Positions 32,727 through 42,208 of a stretch of DNA of 64,000 nt are shown here, in pieces (the stretch's first letter is position 1; every line of letters begins with the position of its first letter). A model generated the notes under the pieces. The model ran no database searches and was not told the origin of the DNA. It saw nothing but the letters and a program-made list of their open reading frames with translations. Made by a program: the position numbers and the translations under genes. The stretch covers positions 1 to 64,000 of the forward strand of contig JAGASE010000007.1 of the NCBI GenBank assembly GCA_017621875.1, given 5' to 3'. The stretch comes from Clostridia bacterium. Lineage in GTDB: Bacteria > Bacillota > Clostridia > UBA1381.

Positions 32727-32749
32727 AAGGGCGACTGAAAATCGCCCTT
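32727..32749 (-). terminator. Hairpin at the end of the ribbon-helix-helix gene
   Basis: AAGGGCGA and TCGCCCTT pair in an 8-bp stem overlapping the stop codon, followed on the minus strand by TTATTATATT, a weak U-tract. Confidence 0.55.
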
Positions 32750-32939
32750 ATGAATTTTGTTCATTTTCTTCGTCTTCTTTAAGATTTTCAAGTGCTACTC
32801 TTACCGCCTCTACAACAAAAGCTGAAAAACTGCAGTCTGTTCCGCGTATGGCTTCTTCTACCTCATCTATTACAAGGTTAGGAAAACGAATACTCTTATT
32901 TGTTGTTGAAGGTGGTACAGGAAGTTTAAATTTTCTCAC
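32748..32939 (-). CDS. Ribbon-helix-helix small protein
   Basis: The 63-residue protein has a ribbon-helix-helix pattern: a short basic strand (KSIRFPNLVIDEVEEA) followed by two helices (SFSAFVVEAVRVALENL) and an acidic tail. Such proteins dimerise and bind DNA, and are often autoregulators or antitoxins. No toxin-like gene is adjacent, so an antitoxin role is not supported. A hairpin (AAGGGCGA / TCGCCCTT, 32727-32749) overlaps its stop codon and may terminate it. Confidence 0.65.
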   Translation of the reverse strand: MRKFKLPVPPSTTNKSIRFPNLVIDEVEEAIRGTDCSFSAFVVEAVRVALENLKEDEENEQNS

Positions 32940-33202
32940 ACTATCGCCTCACTAATACAATATTAATACAAATGTATGTTTATATTATATTTCAAAACGT
33001 ATCTGTTTAACATCATACAAATTGTATTACAAAAATAAACACCACTTTTTTCACTTTTAGTCTTTGTTCACAGTTTGTTCACAAAAAAAATAAATTAAAT
33101 TAACTTTATATTCATAGTGTCGTAAAAATAGTGTGTTATTATAACAGTACAGTATAAAAAATTAGGTAAAAACACAAAATATTTCAAGGAGGTAAAAGGA
33201 AC

Positions 33203-34408
33203 ATGAGACGATATCCTTATACAGATTCAACAGAAATAATTAAATATGAACCAAAAATCAAAAAAGAGAGCAAGCTCAAGAAATTTATACCCTGTCTTAT
33301 GTCGGCTGTTCTTGCAAGCGTAATCACCGCAGGTGCGGTGGGTGTAGGCGGCTACTATTTTCTAAAGGACAACGCTGCTCCTGCAATAGTCGAATCCCAA
33401 AGCGGTAGTATAGAATCGGGTGCATCAACGCTCGTTTCATATAACGGTAAAAATGTAATGACCGTTAATGAAATCGCCAAAAAGCTCGGTCCTTCCTGCG
33501 TTGGTATAATAAACAAAGCAAAGGTTCAGCCTCAAAAATACTATGATCCATTCAGCGGCAGATACTATTATTACCAGAATCCTGCCGACGGCGATATGGT
33601 AGAGCAAGGCTCTGGCTCAGGCATTATCATAAGCGAAGACGGATATATTGTAACAAATCAGCACGTTATTGCCGACGCTACCGAAATTGTGGTTATTTTA
33701 AATACAGGAACAGAATACAAAGCAACTCTTGTAGGTGCAGACGAAAGATCTGACCTTGCCGTTTTAAAAATTGACGCTCCCGGACTTACCGCTGCAACCC
33801 TCGGCGATTCAAGTGCAGTTGAAGTAGGTGACCTCGCCGTTGCAATCGGAAATCCGCTTGGACAGGAGCTTGCAGGTACAGTTACCAGCGGTGTTATCAG
33901 TGCTGTTAACAGAAAAATGACGGTTGACAACAGAAGCTACAACCTCATTCAGACCGATGCAGCTATCAACCCCGGTAATTCGGGCGGTGCTTTAGTTAAC
34001 CAATACGGCGAAGTAATCGGAATAAATTCAATTAAAATGTCGCAGGAGGGCGTTGAGGGAATCGGCTTCGCAATCGCAATCTCCGAGGCAAAGCCAATAA
34101 TTGACGACCTCATGAACGAGGGCTACGTTTCAGGCAGAACTCTCATTGGAATTACCGCAACAGAATCACGCAACGGTCTCACTGTTTATTCTGTAACACA
34201 GGGCAGCGGTGCCGAGCAGGCAGGAATCCGCGAGGGCGACCTCATTGTAAAGGCAGACGGAAAGGTAGTTAACACCGTTGACGCTCTTAACGAAATCAAA
34301 GAAACTAAATCCCCCGGCGAATATATAACCCTTACTATTATCAGAAACGGCGAGCTTACCGATGTTCAAGTACAGCTTCATGAGGATATTCCACAAAATA
34401 ACGGATAA
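33203..34408 (+). CDS. htrA: HtrA/DegP-like membrane serine protease
   Basis: HtrA proteases degrade or refold damaged extracytoplasmic proteins. The 401-residue protein has a cytoplasmic N-terminus (about 30 residues), one membrane segment (about 28-55), and a trypsin-like domain with catalytic His154 (TNQHVI), Asp184 (RSDLAV) and Ser260 (NPGNSGGAL). One C-terminal PDZ domain follows (GITATESRNGLTVYSV to TIIRNGELTDVQV). AAGGAGG lies 12 bp before the ATG. Stands alone; a terminator follows. Confidence 0.95.
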   Translation: MRRYPYTDSTEIIKYEPKIKKESKLKKFIPCLMSAVLASVITAGAVGVGGYYFLKDNAAPAIVESQSGSIESGASTLVSYNGKNVMTVNEIAKKLGPSCVGIINKAKVQPQKYYDPFSGRYYYYQNPADGDMVEQGSGSGIIISEDGYIVTNQHVIADATEIVVILNTGTEYKATLVGADERSDLAVLKIDAPGLTAATLGDSSAVEVGDLAVAIGNPLGQELAGTVTSGVISAVNRKMTVDNRSYNLIQTDAAINPGNSGGALVNQYGEVIGINSIKMSQEGVEGIGFAIAISEAKPIIDDLMNEGYVSGRTLIGITATESRNGLTVYSVTQGSGAEQAGIREGDLIVKADGKVVNTVDALNEIKETKSPGEYITLTIIRNGELTDVQVQLHEDIPQNNG

Positions 34409-34425
34409 TACTAAAAATATCACAC

Positions 34426-34453
34426 AAAAACCCTCGCTTGAGCGAGGGTTTTG
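34426..34453. terminator. Bidirectional terminator between htrA and thiC
   Basis: AAAACCCTCGCT and AGCGAGGGTTTT form a GC-rich stem with A- and T-tracts on both sides, so it can terminate both converging genes. Confidence 0.85.
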
Positions 34454-34485
34454 CTTTTTATTCATTAAATTATTCCTGTATTAAT

Positions 34486-35787
34486 TCACAAAATATCAAT
34501 ATATTCACCATTTAAAGTCTTATTCATACTCCTCACCGCACAAAATTTGCCGCACATTGAGCAGCTTTCCTCAATTTCCGGCTTTCTTTCATCGCGTATA
34601 TTTTTCGCCGTTTCAGTGTCGATAGCACATTCCCACTGCTTATCCCAGTCAAAGCTTCTTCTGGCATCCGCCATTTCATCGTCAATATCCCTTGCATGCG
34701 GAATATGCTTTGCAATATCTGCAGCATGTGCCGCTATTTTTGAAGCGATAATCCCCTGTTTTACGTCCTCCACATTCGGAAGTGCCAGATGCTCCGCAGG
34801 AGTTACATAACACAAAAATGCTGCTCCGCTTGCTGCCGCAACAGCTCCGCCGATTGCCGACGTAATATGGTCATAGCCCGGTGCAATATCGGTTACTATA
34901 GGTCCAAGCACATAAAACGGTGCTCCCATACAGATTGTCTGCTGTATTTTCATATTCGCCTCAATCTGGTCAAGCGGCATATGCCCCGGACCTTCAACCA
35001 TTACCTGTACGTCCTTTTCCCACGCACGCTTTGTAAGCTCACCCAGGCGTACAAGCTCCTCTATCTGACAAACATCACTGCTGTCCGCCAGACAGCCCGG
35101 ACGGCATGCGTCTCCCAATGAAACAGTTACGTCATATTCTCGGCAAATTTCCAAAATCTCATCAAAATATTCATAAAACGGATTTTCATTCCCTGTCATA
35201 CTCATCCATGCAAAAACCAATGAACCGCCCCTTGATACTATATTCATTTTTCTCTTATGCTTTTTTATCTGCTCGATTGTTTTTCTTGTTATTCCGCAAT
35301 GAAGTGTAACAAAATCCACTCCGTCCTCCGCATGAAGCCTCACCACATCAATAAAATCCTTTGCAGTAAGTGTTGATAAGTCACGCTGATAATGAATTAC
35401 GCTGTCATACACAGGAACAGTTCCTATCATTGCAGGGCACTCGCTTGTCAGCTTTTTTCTAAAAGGTCGTGTATCGCCGTGAGAGGAAAGGTCCATTATC
35501 GCTTCAGCTCCCATGTCCACTGCCTCCATTACCTTTTTCATTTCTATGTCATAATCCTTGCAGTCTTTAGAAACCCCTAAATTAACATTTATTTTTGTCC
35601 TAAGCATAGAACCGACTCCGTTCGGCTCGATACATTTATGCAGTCTGTTTGCACAAATTACAACCTGTCCTTTTGCGACAAGCTCCCTTATCTCCTCCTC
35701 GCTGCGATATTCTTTTTTAGCAACAGCCTTCATTTCATCGGTTATTATTCCTTTTTTAGCTGCCTCCATTTGTGTGTGATAAATCAT
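34486..35787 (-). CDS. thiC: Phosphomethylpyrimidine synthase ThiC
   Basis: ThiC is a radical SAM enzyme that rearranges aminoimidazole ribotide into HMP phosphate, the pyrimidine half of thiamin. The 433-residue product has the conserved blocks [32 protein letters not shown] and the C-terminal cluster motif CSMCGKFC (C-x2-C-x4-C). I take ATG 35787, 5 bp after AGAGGTGG; a TTG 18 bp earlier lies in the ribosome binding site. A TPP riboswitch and terminator hairpin lie directly upstream, so product feedback is expected. Confidence 0.97.
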   Translation of the reverse strand: MIYHTQMEAAKKGIITDEMKAVAKKEYRSEEEIRELVAKGQVVICANRLHKCIEPNGVGSMLRTKINVNLGVSKDCKDYDIEMKKVMEAVDMGAEAIMDLSSHGDTRPFRKKLTSECPAMIGTVPVYDSVIHYQRDLSTLTAKDFIDVVRLHAEDGVDFVTLHCGITRKTIEQIKKHKRKMNIVSRGGSLVFAWMSMTGNENPFYEYFDEILEICREYDVTVSLGDACRPGCLADSSDVCQIEELVRLGELTKRAWEKDVQVMVEGPGHMPLDQIEANMKIQQTICMGAPFYVLGPIVTDIAPGYDHITSAIGGAVAAASGAAFLCYVTPAEHLALPNVEDVKQGIIASKIAAHAADIAKHIPHARDIDDEMADARRSFDWDKQWECAIDTETAKNIRDERKPEIEESCSMCGKFCAVRSMNKTLNGEYIDIL

Positions 35788-35822
35788 AAATTCCACCTCT
35801 TTCAATAAATTTTGTCAAATTT

Positions 35823-35853
35823 AAAACGGAATACCTGAAATGGTATTCCGTTT
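35823..35853 (-). terminator. Expression-platform terminator of the TPP riboswitch
   Basis: ACGGAATACC and GGTATTCCGT pair in a 10-bp stem followed by TTTTAAATTT on the minus strand, between the riboswitch aptamer and the thiC ribosome binding site. It suggests control by transcription termination. Confidence 0.8.
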
Positions 35854-35872
35854 CTCACAACTAAATTTATTG

Positions 35873-35960
35873 TTTTCCTACGTTGGCATTATCCAAATCA
35901 GGTATTAGGGTCGAAGTTCACAACTTCCTCTCAGCCTGTTTACAAGCTCCCCGGAGACTA
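35873..35960 (-). promoter_or_regulatory. TPP riboswitch (THI element)
   Basis: On the minus strand the aptamer shows the conserved segments in order: CCGGGGAGC, CAGGCTGAGAGG, GACCCTAATACCTGA, then TGGATAATGCCAACGTAGG. These form the pyrimidine- and pyrophosphate-sensing helices of the thiamin pyrophosphate riboswitch. It lies directly upstream of thiC. Confidence 0.95.
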
Positions 35961-36015
35961 TTAATGAATTTATTTTATTATATCATTTTAACCTTAAAAA
36001 GTCAATTTATTTTAA

Positions 36016-36867
36016 TTACAATTTTGTTTTTTTAATCAGATATCCGTCCCGCACGCCGCATTTTTTAATATGTATTTCCTCAGCACCTGTGTGTCTTGCA
36101 AGTGCCTCCATTATGATTATTCCCACCGCCATGCTGTCATATCGGTTTTTCAGTATATTTTTCATAACCCTCTGCGGCGTTTCCTCAATAAAGGTTATAA
36201 GACTTTGCAGTTTATCCGTCCTTATAATATCTATATTTTCACTTCCGTTCAAAAAGCTGTAAAGCTTTGCCGCCGTTTTCGCAGTTCCGCCCATCATATA
36301 AAGCTTTTTGCACTTTTTATCAAAGCCTGAAAGCTTTTCCTCAATATATTGCTCTATTTTTATTTTTTCTTCGCTTGTAGGCAGCTTTTCCTTCACAAAT
36401 TTATTTTTTACCTTTCTACAGCCTATCGGATAGGACGAAAAAAATTCAATATTTCCATCAGAAAAGCTGAAAACCTGTCCGCTGCCGCCGCCGAGGTCCA
36501 CGCCTATTCCGCTTTCATTTTCGCAAAGCGTACTCATAAGACCGTAAAAATCGTATTTTGCCTCGTCCTCGCCCGATAAAATATCAATTAAAACTCCCGT
36601 TCTTTCAAAAATAGTTTTCTTTACCTCCTCGCCGTTTTTAAGCACACGGAAAGCAAAGGTCGCAAAAGCAAAAATTTCGTTATCGCCTGCCTTTTCCTTG
36701 AAAAATGATATAATATCACATAATTTTTCCGTTCCCTCGGAGGTTAAAACGCCGTCTTTGGTATCGTTTATGATTTCCGAATTAAGACCTGTGTTTGATA
36801 CCTGTTTTCCTCTGTCATACATAACAAGCCTGATTGTGTTTGATCCAATATCAATAATTCCCGTCAT
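36016..36867 (-). CDS. Ppx/GppA-family phosphatase
   Basis: The 283-residue protein is of the exopolyphosphatase/pppGpp phosphohydrolase family, in the short single-module form. It has the ASKHA nucleotide-binding motifs GIIDIGSNTIRLVMYD near residue 3-18, DLGGGSGQVF near 130 and GGTAKTAAKL near 190. It could hydrolyse polyphosphate or pppGpp; shortness and lack of the C-terminal HD-type part leave this open. No ppk is nearby. Confidence 0.85.
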   Translation of the reverse strand: MTGIIDIGSNTIRLVMYDRGKQVSNTGLNSEIINDTKDGVLTSEGTEKLCDIISFFKEKAGDNEIFAFATFAFRVLKNGEEVKKTIFERTGVLIDILSGEDEAKYDFYGLMSTLCENESGIGVDLGGGSGQVFSFSDGNIEFFSSYPIGCRKVKNKFVKEKLPTSEEKIKIEQYIEEKLSGFDKKCKKLYMMGGTAKTAAKLYSFLNGSENIDIIRTDKLQSLITFIEETPQRVMKNILKNRYDSMAVGIIIMEALARHTGAEEIHIKKCGVRDGYLIKKTKL

Positions 36868-36945
36868 ATCCTCTTCCTCCGTTATATTTTTATTTTTTTA
36901 ACAAAAAAACATTCAAAATGCTTAACATAATGAATGTTTTTTCCT

Positions 36946-37752
36946 TTAATGCCCGCAGCAATCACAGTCCTCCCCATGATGATGCTCATGACCGCAGCCG
37001 CAGTCACATTCGGTATCCTCGTCATAATAACCGAGAAAATCCGAAACAGTTGTTTCTATTATTTCATTTTTAACAAAGTCCTTTATTTCAAGCTTTCCGT
37101 CCGCATAAGCTCTTAAAATGCAGGAAAGACCTTTTTCCAAAGCATATTTTTCTGCGTCACCAATATCGCCGTTTTCGTTATAATACTCGACTATACAGCC
37201 GTTTATACGAAGGTTGTACGCCACATCATAAGCCGCACCCTCGGCGTTTTTCTCCGCAAAAATCAAGCTTGCGGAAAGCTCCTCGTCCGACATATCAACG
37301 CCGCCGTTTTTAAGTGCCGCAGCGAATTTATCCATGTCAAATATACACTCGCTTATATTTCCGTCAAAGCCGCCGCTTGCAAACACTATCTCGCCGCTTA
37401 CTGCACTAAAGCCCTGCTGCTCCTTTTTCAGCTTAACCATTTTTTCAAGCCCGAAAAGAGTAAGCATTTCATAAACCTTGTCGTCTCCGACATAAATTTC
37501 AAAATTGTCAAGCCCGTTTGCAATAACCGCTTCAATACACACTGCACAGACCTCTGCCTTTGCCAAAACGGTATCTGTTCCCGAAACCACAGCACCCGTT
37601 ATTTTTTTATCAAAATAGCAGTATTTGCCCTTTTTCTTTTTTATATCCTCATAAAGCCCTTCGTTATTTTCAACCTCCGAAAATCCGAAAGAGGTCATTA
37701 CAGACCACATTATGTCATTTATTTCTTTCTTTTTTCCGCTTACTTTTATCAT
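36946..37752 (-). CDS. HisZ/HisRS-like protein with Cys/His-rich tail
   Basis: The 268-residue protein aligns by eye with a reduced histidyl-tRNA-synthetase fold. IMWSVMTSFGFSEVE (residues 14-28) resembles motif 1, SGTDTVLAKAEVCAVCIEAV (57-76) resembles the HisRS/HisZ segment between motifs 2 and 3, and FASGGFDGN-ISECIFDMDKF (124-143) occupies the place of the ASGGRYD and GIGFALG region. Residues 160-235 resemble the anticodon-binding domain (YALEKGLSCILRAYADGKLEIKDF). Motif 2 and most ATP-binding residues are absent, so it is unlikely to charge tRNA. The last 20 residues carry 6 Cys and 5 His, a likely metal-binding tail. No his genes are adjacent. The HisZ similarity is inference. Confidence 0.55.
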   Translation of the reverse strand: MIKVSGKKKEINDIMWSVMTSFGFSEVENNEGLYEDIKKKKGKYCYFDKKITGAVVSGTDTVLAKAEVCAVCIEAVIANGLDNFEIYVGDDKVYEMLTLFGLEKMVKLKKEQQGFSAVSGEIVFASGGFDGNISECIFDMDKFAAALKNGGVDMSDEELSASLIFAEKNAEGAAYDVAYNLRINGCIVEYYNENGDIGDAEKYALEKGLSCILRAYADGKLEIKDFVKNEIIETTVSDFLGYYDEDTECDCGCGHEHHHGEDCDCCGH

Positions 37753-37771
37753 TCTTATATTCCTTTCGTAT

Positions 37772-38761
37772 TTATTCAGATTTATTTATAAGCTTTTGCA
37801 CTCTAATATCTGTTCCCACAAAATGAAGTATTTCAAAAGCCTCATAAATCCGCGACGCAATCCTGTCGCTGTATTTTGCACTGATTCCCTTCATATTCAT
37901 ATTTGTGCTTATTATAATTTTCTTTTTTAGAGCAATTCTTTCGGTCAGAATTTCATTTAAAAGCTGCACCGAAAACGCACTTATTACCTCTGTTCCCAAA
38001 TCGTCTATAATTAAAAGCTCGGCTTCCTTCATCATTTCGCGTTTTAAGACAAACTCCTCGCTTGGCTTTTTACCGAATTTATAGTCCTCATAATCCGAAA
38101 ACAGGCTTGATGCCGAGGTATATATCACAATTTTTCCGTCGTCCATCATTTTTTTCGCGATGCAGGAGGACAAAAAGGTTTTTCCAAAACCGCAGCCGCC
38201 GTAGAAAAACAGACTTTTTGCCTCATCATTAACACAAAAATCCTTAGCTTTTTCAAATATGATTTTTATATTCTCCTTCTCGGTCATGTCTAAGCTTTCA
38301 ATATACTTATCGCTGTAATAGTCAAAGGAAAATTCGTCAAAATCATGAAGTATTTCCTTCATATTTGACATATCATATCTTAAATTTATAATTTTCTGAA
38401 TAAAGCATGAGCATTTTTTTGTGTCCTCATACCCCGTATCCAGACATTTTTCACATTTATATTTTACCTCGTTGTAATCTAAAGGAACACCGTTTTTTGA
38501 AAGAATTTCTGCCTTTTTCGCATTTAAAGCAGCAAGCTTTTTTTCAAATTCCTCGTTATATTCCCTGCTTTTTTCGGGATTTTTTATAATTTTTCCGAAA
38601 TTCTCCATGCCAAGACGGTTAATTTCGTCTTCAATTTCCTTAATCTGAGGAAGCTCCCTATGAACTTTTTCTACCGTTTCTTCACGCCTTGCACGTGCCG
38701 CGGTGCGTTCCTCGTCATACTCATGCATGATTTTACGCAAAGCTGCGTCCATATACTGCAT
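37772..38761 (-). CDS. DnaC/DnaI-like helicase loader ATPase
   Basis: The 329-residue protein is an AAA+ ATPase of the DnaC/DnaI/IstB type. The N-terminal half is charged and helical and contains a zinc-type cluster CEKC...CSCF (residues about 103-122). The ATPase part has Walker A GGCGFGKTFLS near 185-195 and Walker B LLIIDDLGTE near 250-259. DnaI loads the replicative helicase onto origin DNA; transposon-borne IstB relatives are an alternative but no transposase is present. The position a few kilobases from dnaN and dnaA supports a replication role. Confidence 0.85.
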   Translation of the reverse strand: MQYMDAALRKIMHEYDEERTAARARREETVEKVHRELPQIKEIEDEINRLGMENFGKIIKNPEKSREYNEEFEKKLAALNAKKAEILSKNGVPLDYNEVKYKCEKCLDTGYEDTKKCSCFIQKIINLRYDMSNMKEILHDFDEFSFDYYSDKYIESLDMTEKENIKIIFEKAKDFCVNDEAKSLFFYGGCGFGKTFLSSCIAKKMMDDGKIVIYTSASSLFSDYEDYKFGKKPSEEFVLKREMMKEAELLIIDDLGTEVISAFSVQLLNEILTERIALKKKIIISTNMNMKGISAKYSDRIASRIYEAFEILHFVGTDIRVQKLINKSE

Positions 38762-38778
38762 ATCCTCAAATCCTTTCT

Positions 38779-40218
38779 TTATTTTCTGAAATAATCGGCT
38801 ATTTCCTCTTTTTTGGCAAGTATCTCATCAAATCTTCTTATATATTCGTAAGGCTCCTTAAAATTAACCACTCTTTCAATTCTGTCTCCCATAACAATTT
38901 TTGAAGAGCCTCCGCCTCCCAAAGCCACAATCGTCTGTGCCTCCTCCATAATATTTATGTTGTAGGAGGACATATGGTTGGCATCGGCATAGCCCACATT
39001 TTCAAGATTTCCCGAAATATTTTTCTGCCGGTACATATAGTAGGGCTGCTTGCCGATTTCCTCCATACGCTGCTGTGCGTAATCAAGCATTTTATTCATT
39101 TCATCATAGCCGGTAAGCCCTATTCCCGAAAACCTTAAAGCCGCCGCACGCTTTATACACATCGAATGAATTGTTATATCCTCAGGATTATATTTTATAA
39201 CCTCTTCAAGACTGTATTTAAAATCCTCAAAGCTCTCGCCCGGAAGTCCTGCTATAAGGTCGGTATTTATATTGTCAAAGCCCGAATTTCGTGCAATTTT
39301 AAATGCCTCGTCAAACATTTTTACGCTGTGGCGTCTGCCTATAACCTCAAGCGTTTTTTCATTCATAGTCTGCGGATTTATGCTTATGCGGTTCACGCCG
39401 TATTTTTTTGCAATATCCATTTTTTCGGCAGTTACGGTGTCCGGTCTTCCTGCCTCAAGAGTAAATTCCTCAAGATTTTCAAAATCTATATTCTTTTTAA
39501 GGCTTTTAAAAATCATTTCAAGATTTTGAGCAGAAAGCGTAGTCGGCGTTCCGCCTCCTATATAAATATTCTGCACAAAAAAGCCTATTTCCTTTAAAAT
39601 TTGACCTGTTTTTTCTATTTCGCGGCACAAAAGCTCTGAAAACTCGTCCATATATTTTCCGCTTGATCTCACATCGGTTGAAACAAAGGAACAATAAAGA
39701 CATCTCGACGGGCAAAACGGTATTCCTATATAAAGGCTGACTGAATTTTCCTTTATTCTTTTTAAAATTTCCGCCTCATTTTTAGCAACCTTTATGGCGA
39801 GGTCGCACTTTTTCGGCGTAACCTCATAAATCTCGCCCAAAATCTGCTTTATTTCGTCAAAGCTCTTTCCCTGCTCATGAAACTGCCGCACAGATTTTGC
39901 AGGTCTTATTCCGCTCATAACTCCCCACGGAAGCTGTATGTTTCTTATTTTACCCGCAGCTCTTAAAAAGCTTTTTGTGCATGCACAGCCATATATTTTT
40001 TTTATAAGCTTAGGGTTTTTCTCGCTGCTTGAAAAACCGCACTGATAGTCACTTTCGTATATTTTCCCGTTAAATTCTATTTTGGTTTTTACATTTATGA
40101 CATCATTCTCGTGCGAAAAATCGGTGGTTACAGTTCCCTCCTCATCCTTGTCGAAAAAAATATTAATAAATATATTCATTTCATAGTCGCACTTGTAGCC
40201 GTTTTGAACCAAAATCAT
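38779..40218 (-). CDS. hemZ: Coproporphyrinogen dehydrogenase-like radical SAM protein HemZ
   Basis: The 479-residue protein matches HemZ, the anaerobic HemN-like group of Firmicutes. It has an N-terminal extension of about 150 residues, the radical SAM cluster motif GIPFCPSRCLYCSF near residue 163-176 (C-x3-C-x2-C), YIGGGTPTTLS near 218 and the family block NINTDLIAGLPGES near 300. HemZ-type proteins are annotated as oxygen-independent coproporphyrinogen oxidases, but many such relatives act differently (for example heme chaperones). No other heme genes are here. It ends 4 bp from the upstream MBL gene. Confidence 0.88.
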   Translation of the reverse strand: MILVQNGYKCDYEMNIFINIFFDKDEEGTVTTDFSHENDVINVKTKIEFNGKIYESDYQCGFSSSEKNPKLIKKIYGCACTKSFLRAAGKIRNIQLPWGVMSGIRPAKSVRQFHEQGKSFDEIKQILGEIYEVTPKKCDLAIKVAKNEAEILKRIKENSVSLYIGIPFCPSRCLYCSFVSTDVRSSGKYMDEFSELLCREIEKTGQILKEIGFFVQNIYIGGGTPTTLSAQNLEMIFKSLKKNIDFENLEEFTLEAGRPDTVTAEKMDIAKKYGVNRISINPQTMNEKTLEVIGRRHSVKMFDEAFKIARNSGFDNINTDLIAGLPGESFEDFKYSLEEVIKYNPEDITIHSMCIKRAAALRFSGIGLTGYDEMNKMLDYAQQRMEEIGKQPYYMYRQKNISGNLENVGYADANHMSSYNINIMEEAQTIVALGGGGSSKIVMGDRIERVVNFKEPYEYIRRFDEILAKKEEIADYFRK

Positions 40219-40221
40219 AAT

Positions 40222-40821
40222 TTACTCCGTAATATATCCGTTATTTTTCCTTTCAAAGCCTATTTCTGTAGACTGCCCATGTCCCGGATAGACTTTTATT
40301 TCATCATCTAAGCTATACAGCTTATTTTTAATTGAAGCCTCAAGCTCAGAAAAATTGCCGGTAGGCAAATCGCATCTTCCCACACTTCTGTAAAAAAGCG
40401 TATCTCCCGAAAAGAGGCAGTTTTCCGCCAGAAAACACACACTTCCGTCGGTATGTCCCGGAGTATGTATGCATTTAATTTTTATCCCGTTAAAATCCTT
40501 TTCCTCACCGTCCTCCATTATTATATCACAGGAGGCATCAGGAAGACTTTTAAGAGCTGAAAGGGATATTTCAGGTCTAATCATATTACTGCTGCACTTT
40601 TTTGAACCTACAACCAATTTTGAGCCTCTTATTTTATTAAGAGAATATGTGTGGTCAAAATGGCAATGTGTTAAAAGGATATGAGTAATCTCAATCCCTT
40701 CGGTTTCCTTTATTATTTTGTCTCCGTCAGGACCGGGATCTATCAAAATTCCCTTGCCGTCCTTTTCCAAAAGGTAGCAGTTCTGGTCCATTTCATAGCT
40801 TATTATCCTTTTTATATTCAT
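40222..40821 (-). CDS. MBL-fold metallo-hydrolase (glyoxalase II-like)
   Basis: The 199-residue protein has the metallo-beta-lactamase ligands THCHFDHT (H-x-H-x-D-H, residues about 51-58), HTPGHTDGSVCF near 115 and FSGDTLFYRSVGRCDLPTG near 135, the glyoxalase II-like subgroup. It probably hydrolyses a thioester or similar small substrate in the cytoplasm using two metals. It starts 1 bp after dnaN's stop and ends 3 bp from hemZ, so dnaN-MBL-hemZ-dnaI is one transcriptional run. Confidence 0.9.
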   Translation of the reverse strand: MNIKRIISYEMDQNCYLLEKDGKGILIDPGPDGDKIIKETEGIEITHILLTHCHFDHTYSLNKIRGSKLVVGSKKCSSNMIRPEISLSALKSLPDASCDIIMEDGEEKDFNGIKIKCIHTPGHTDGSVCFLAENCLFSGDTLFYRSVGRCDLPTGNFSELEASIKNKLYSLDDEIKVYPGHGQSTEIGFERKNNGYITE

Positions 40822-40822
40822 A

Positions 40823-41956
40823 TCAGTTGTATAAGCGTACAGGCAAAATCATAAAGGTATAGCTGTCGTCATTTCCGCAGGAACGGATAAAGCAGGAGCT
40901 TCTCGGATTTGAAAATTCCATTTTTATTTCTTCTTCCTCGCAAGCACGTAGTGCCTCAAGCAGATATTTATGGTTAAAGCCGATTTCGATGTCCTCGCCG
41001 TTTACCGAAACATCAACAACATCATGAACCTTGCCCTTGCCTGTCATACAGGTAATTTCTATCTTGTCCAAAACTATATTAAGTCTTACCGGAACCTTTT
41101 CCGCCTTTGCAGAAATATCGTCGTTAATAAGCAGCGACGCACGCTCCAAGCTCTCGGAAAGCTGTGAGGTATTTGCAATTACAAAAATGCTGTTTGGGGT
41201 TAACAAAACAGGCTTATAATTTATATATTCGCCCTCTAAAAGTCTTGTTACTACCTTATAATTTTCAAATTCAAACATGACATGACGGTCGGAAACTATA
41301 ATGTCAACAGTCTTTTCCTCATCGTCCTCCAAAACCTTAAATACTTCCTTTAAGGTAAGTCCCGGAATAACGAATTTTTTCGACGCAAGTGAAGAATCAA
41401 CCGTTTCCTTACAGATAGCAAGACGGTAGCCGTCGGTTGAAACAACTGATAAAACACCTGTTTCTATCTCAAACAGCGAGCCTGTTAAAATAGGCTTTCT
41501 TGCCTCGTTCTGCGATACGGCAAAAATAGTCTTTCTTATCATTTTTTTAAGGGACGCCTGCTTCATTGTAAAGCGATAGGTTTCGTTTACATCGGGAACT
41601 GCAGGATATTCAAGACCTGAAAGTCCCTGAATATTAAACTCCGATTTATCGCATTTAATAGTGGTTACATTATTTTCTTCATTTACCGTAACGGTAACAA
41701 CCTCATCAGGCAGACGTCTTATAATTTCGCCGAACATTTTTGAAGAAATTGCAATAGAGCCGCCCTCGGGAATATTGCAGGTATCATTGTATTCAATACA
41801 AAGATCGAGATTATTTCCCGTAACGGTCAGATTTCCGTCAGCTGACGCGTCTATTTTTATACATTCGAGTATAGGCATAATCGATTTTGCCGATACTGCT
41901 TTTTGAACGGTATTGATAATTTTTAAAAGCTGCTGTTTATGACAAATAATTTTCAT
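40823..41956 (-). CDS. dnaN: DNA polymerase III beta sliding clamp
   Basis: DnaN is the ring-shaped processivity clamp of the replicase. The 377-residue protein begins MKIICHKQQLLKIINTVQKAV, shows three successive clamp repeats and ends with the conserved SCFIRSCGNDDSYTFMILPVRL. Length is normal. It follows dnaA by 252 bp on the same strand, the classic order. Confidence 0.97.
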   Translation of the reverse strand: MKIICHKQQLLKIINTVQKAVSAKSIMPILECIKIDASADGNLTVTGNNLDLCIEYNDTCNIPEGGSIAISSKMFGEIIRRLPDEVVTVTVNEENNVTTIKCDKSEFNIQGLSGLEYPAVPDVNETYRFTMKQASLKKMIRKTIFAVSQNEARKPILTGSLFEIETGVLSVVSTDGYRLAICKETVDSSLASKKFVIPGLTLKEVFKVLEDDEEKTVDIIVSDRHVMFEFENYKVVTRLLEGEYINYKPVLLTPNSIFVIANTSQLSESLERASLLINDDISAKAEKVPVRLNIVLDKIEITCMTGKGKVHDVVDVSVNGEDIEIGFNHKYLLEALRACEEEEIKMEFSNPRSSCFIRSCGNDDSYTFMILPVRLYN

Positions 41957-42208
41957 ATTAACACTCCTTTTCGGGGATAAATTTTTCTAAATTTTTCTGC
42001 ATAGGTACGTACGTATATATAAATATATAATAGTATTATATATTAGTAGTGGTGTGAGTTTGATGGATAAGCCTTTAAAATGGCTTTATAACCACATAAA
42101 ATTATTAATTTTTTGATGTTTATAAAATGTGGATTTAAAAAAGTAATCAACAGGCAAAAAATGCCAATTTTCTATCCTCATAAATTCCACTTTAAAATGT
42201 TTATAAAA
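41957..42208. other. dnaA-dnaN intergenic region, AT-rich
   Basis: The 252-bp gap holds a very AT-rich tract (42009-42049, repeats of TATATA) and only degenerate DnaA boxes (ATAACCACA near 42088, TGTGGATTT near 42128). Bacterial origins often use this gap, but the box matches are weaker than those at 59340-59730. I therefore do not call it an origin; it may still contribute an unwinding element. Confidence 0.4.

Noticed and set aside
41957-42208. dnaA-dnaN gap as the origin
   Set aside because: AT-rich, but DnaA boxes are degenerate (two mismatches each); the cluster at 59340-59730 is stronger. Left as a secondary possibility.
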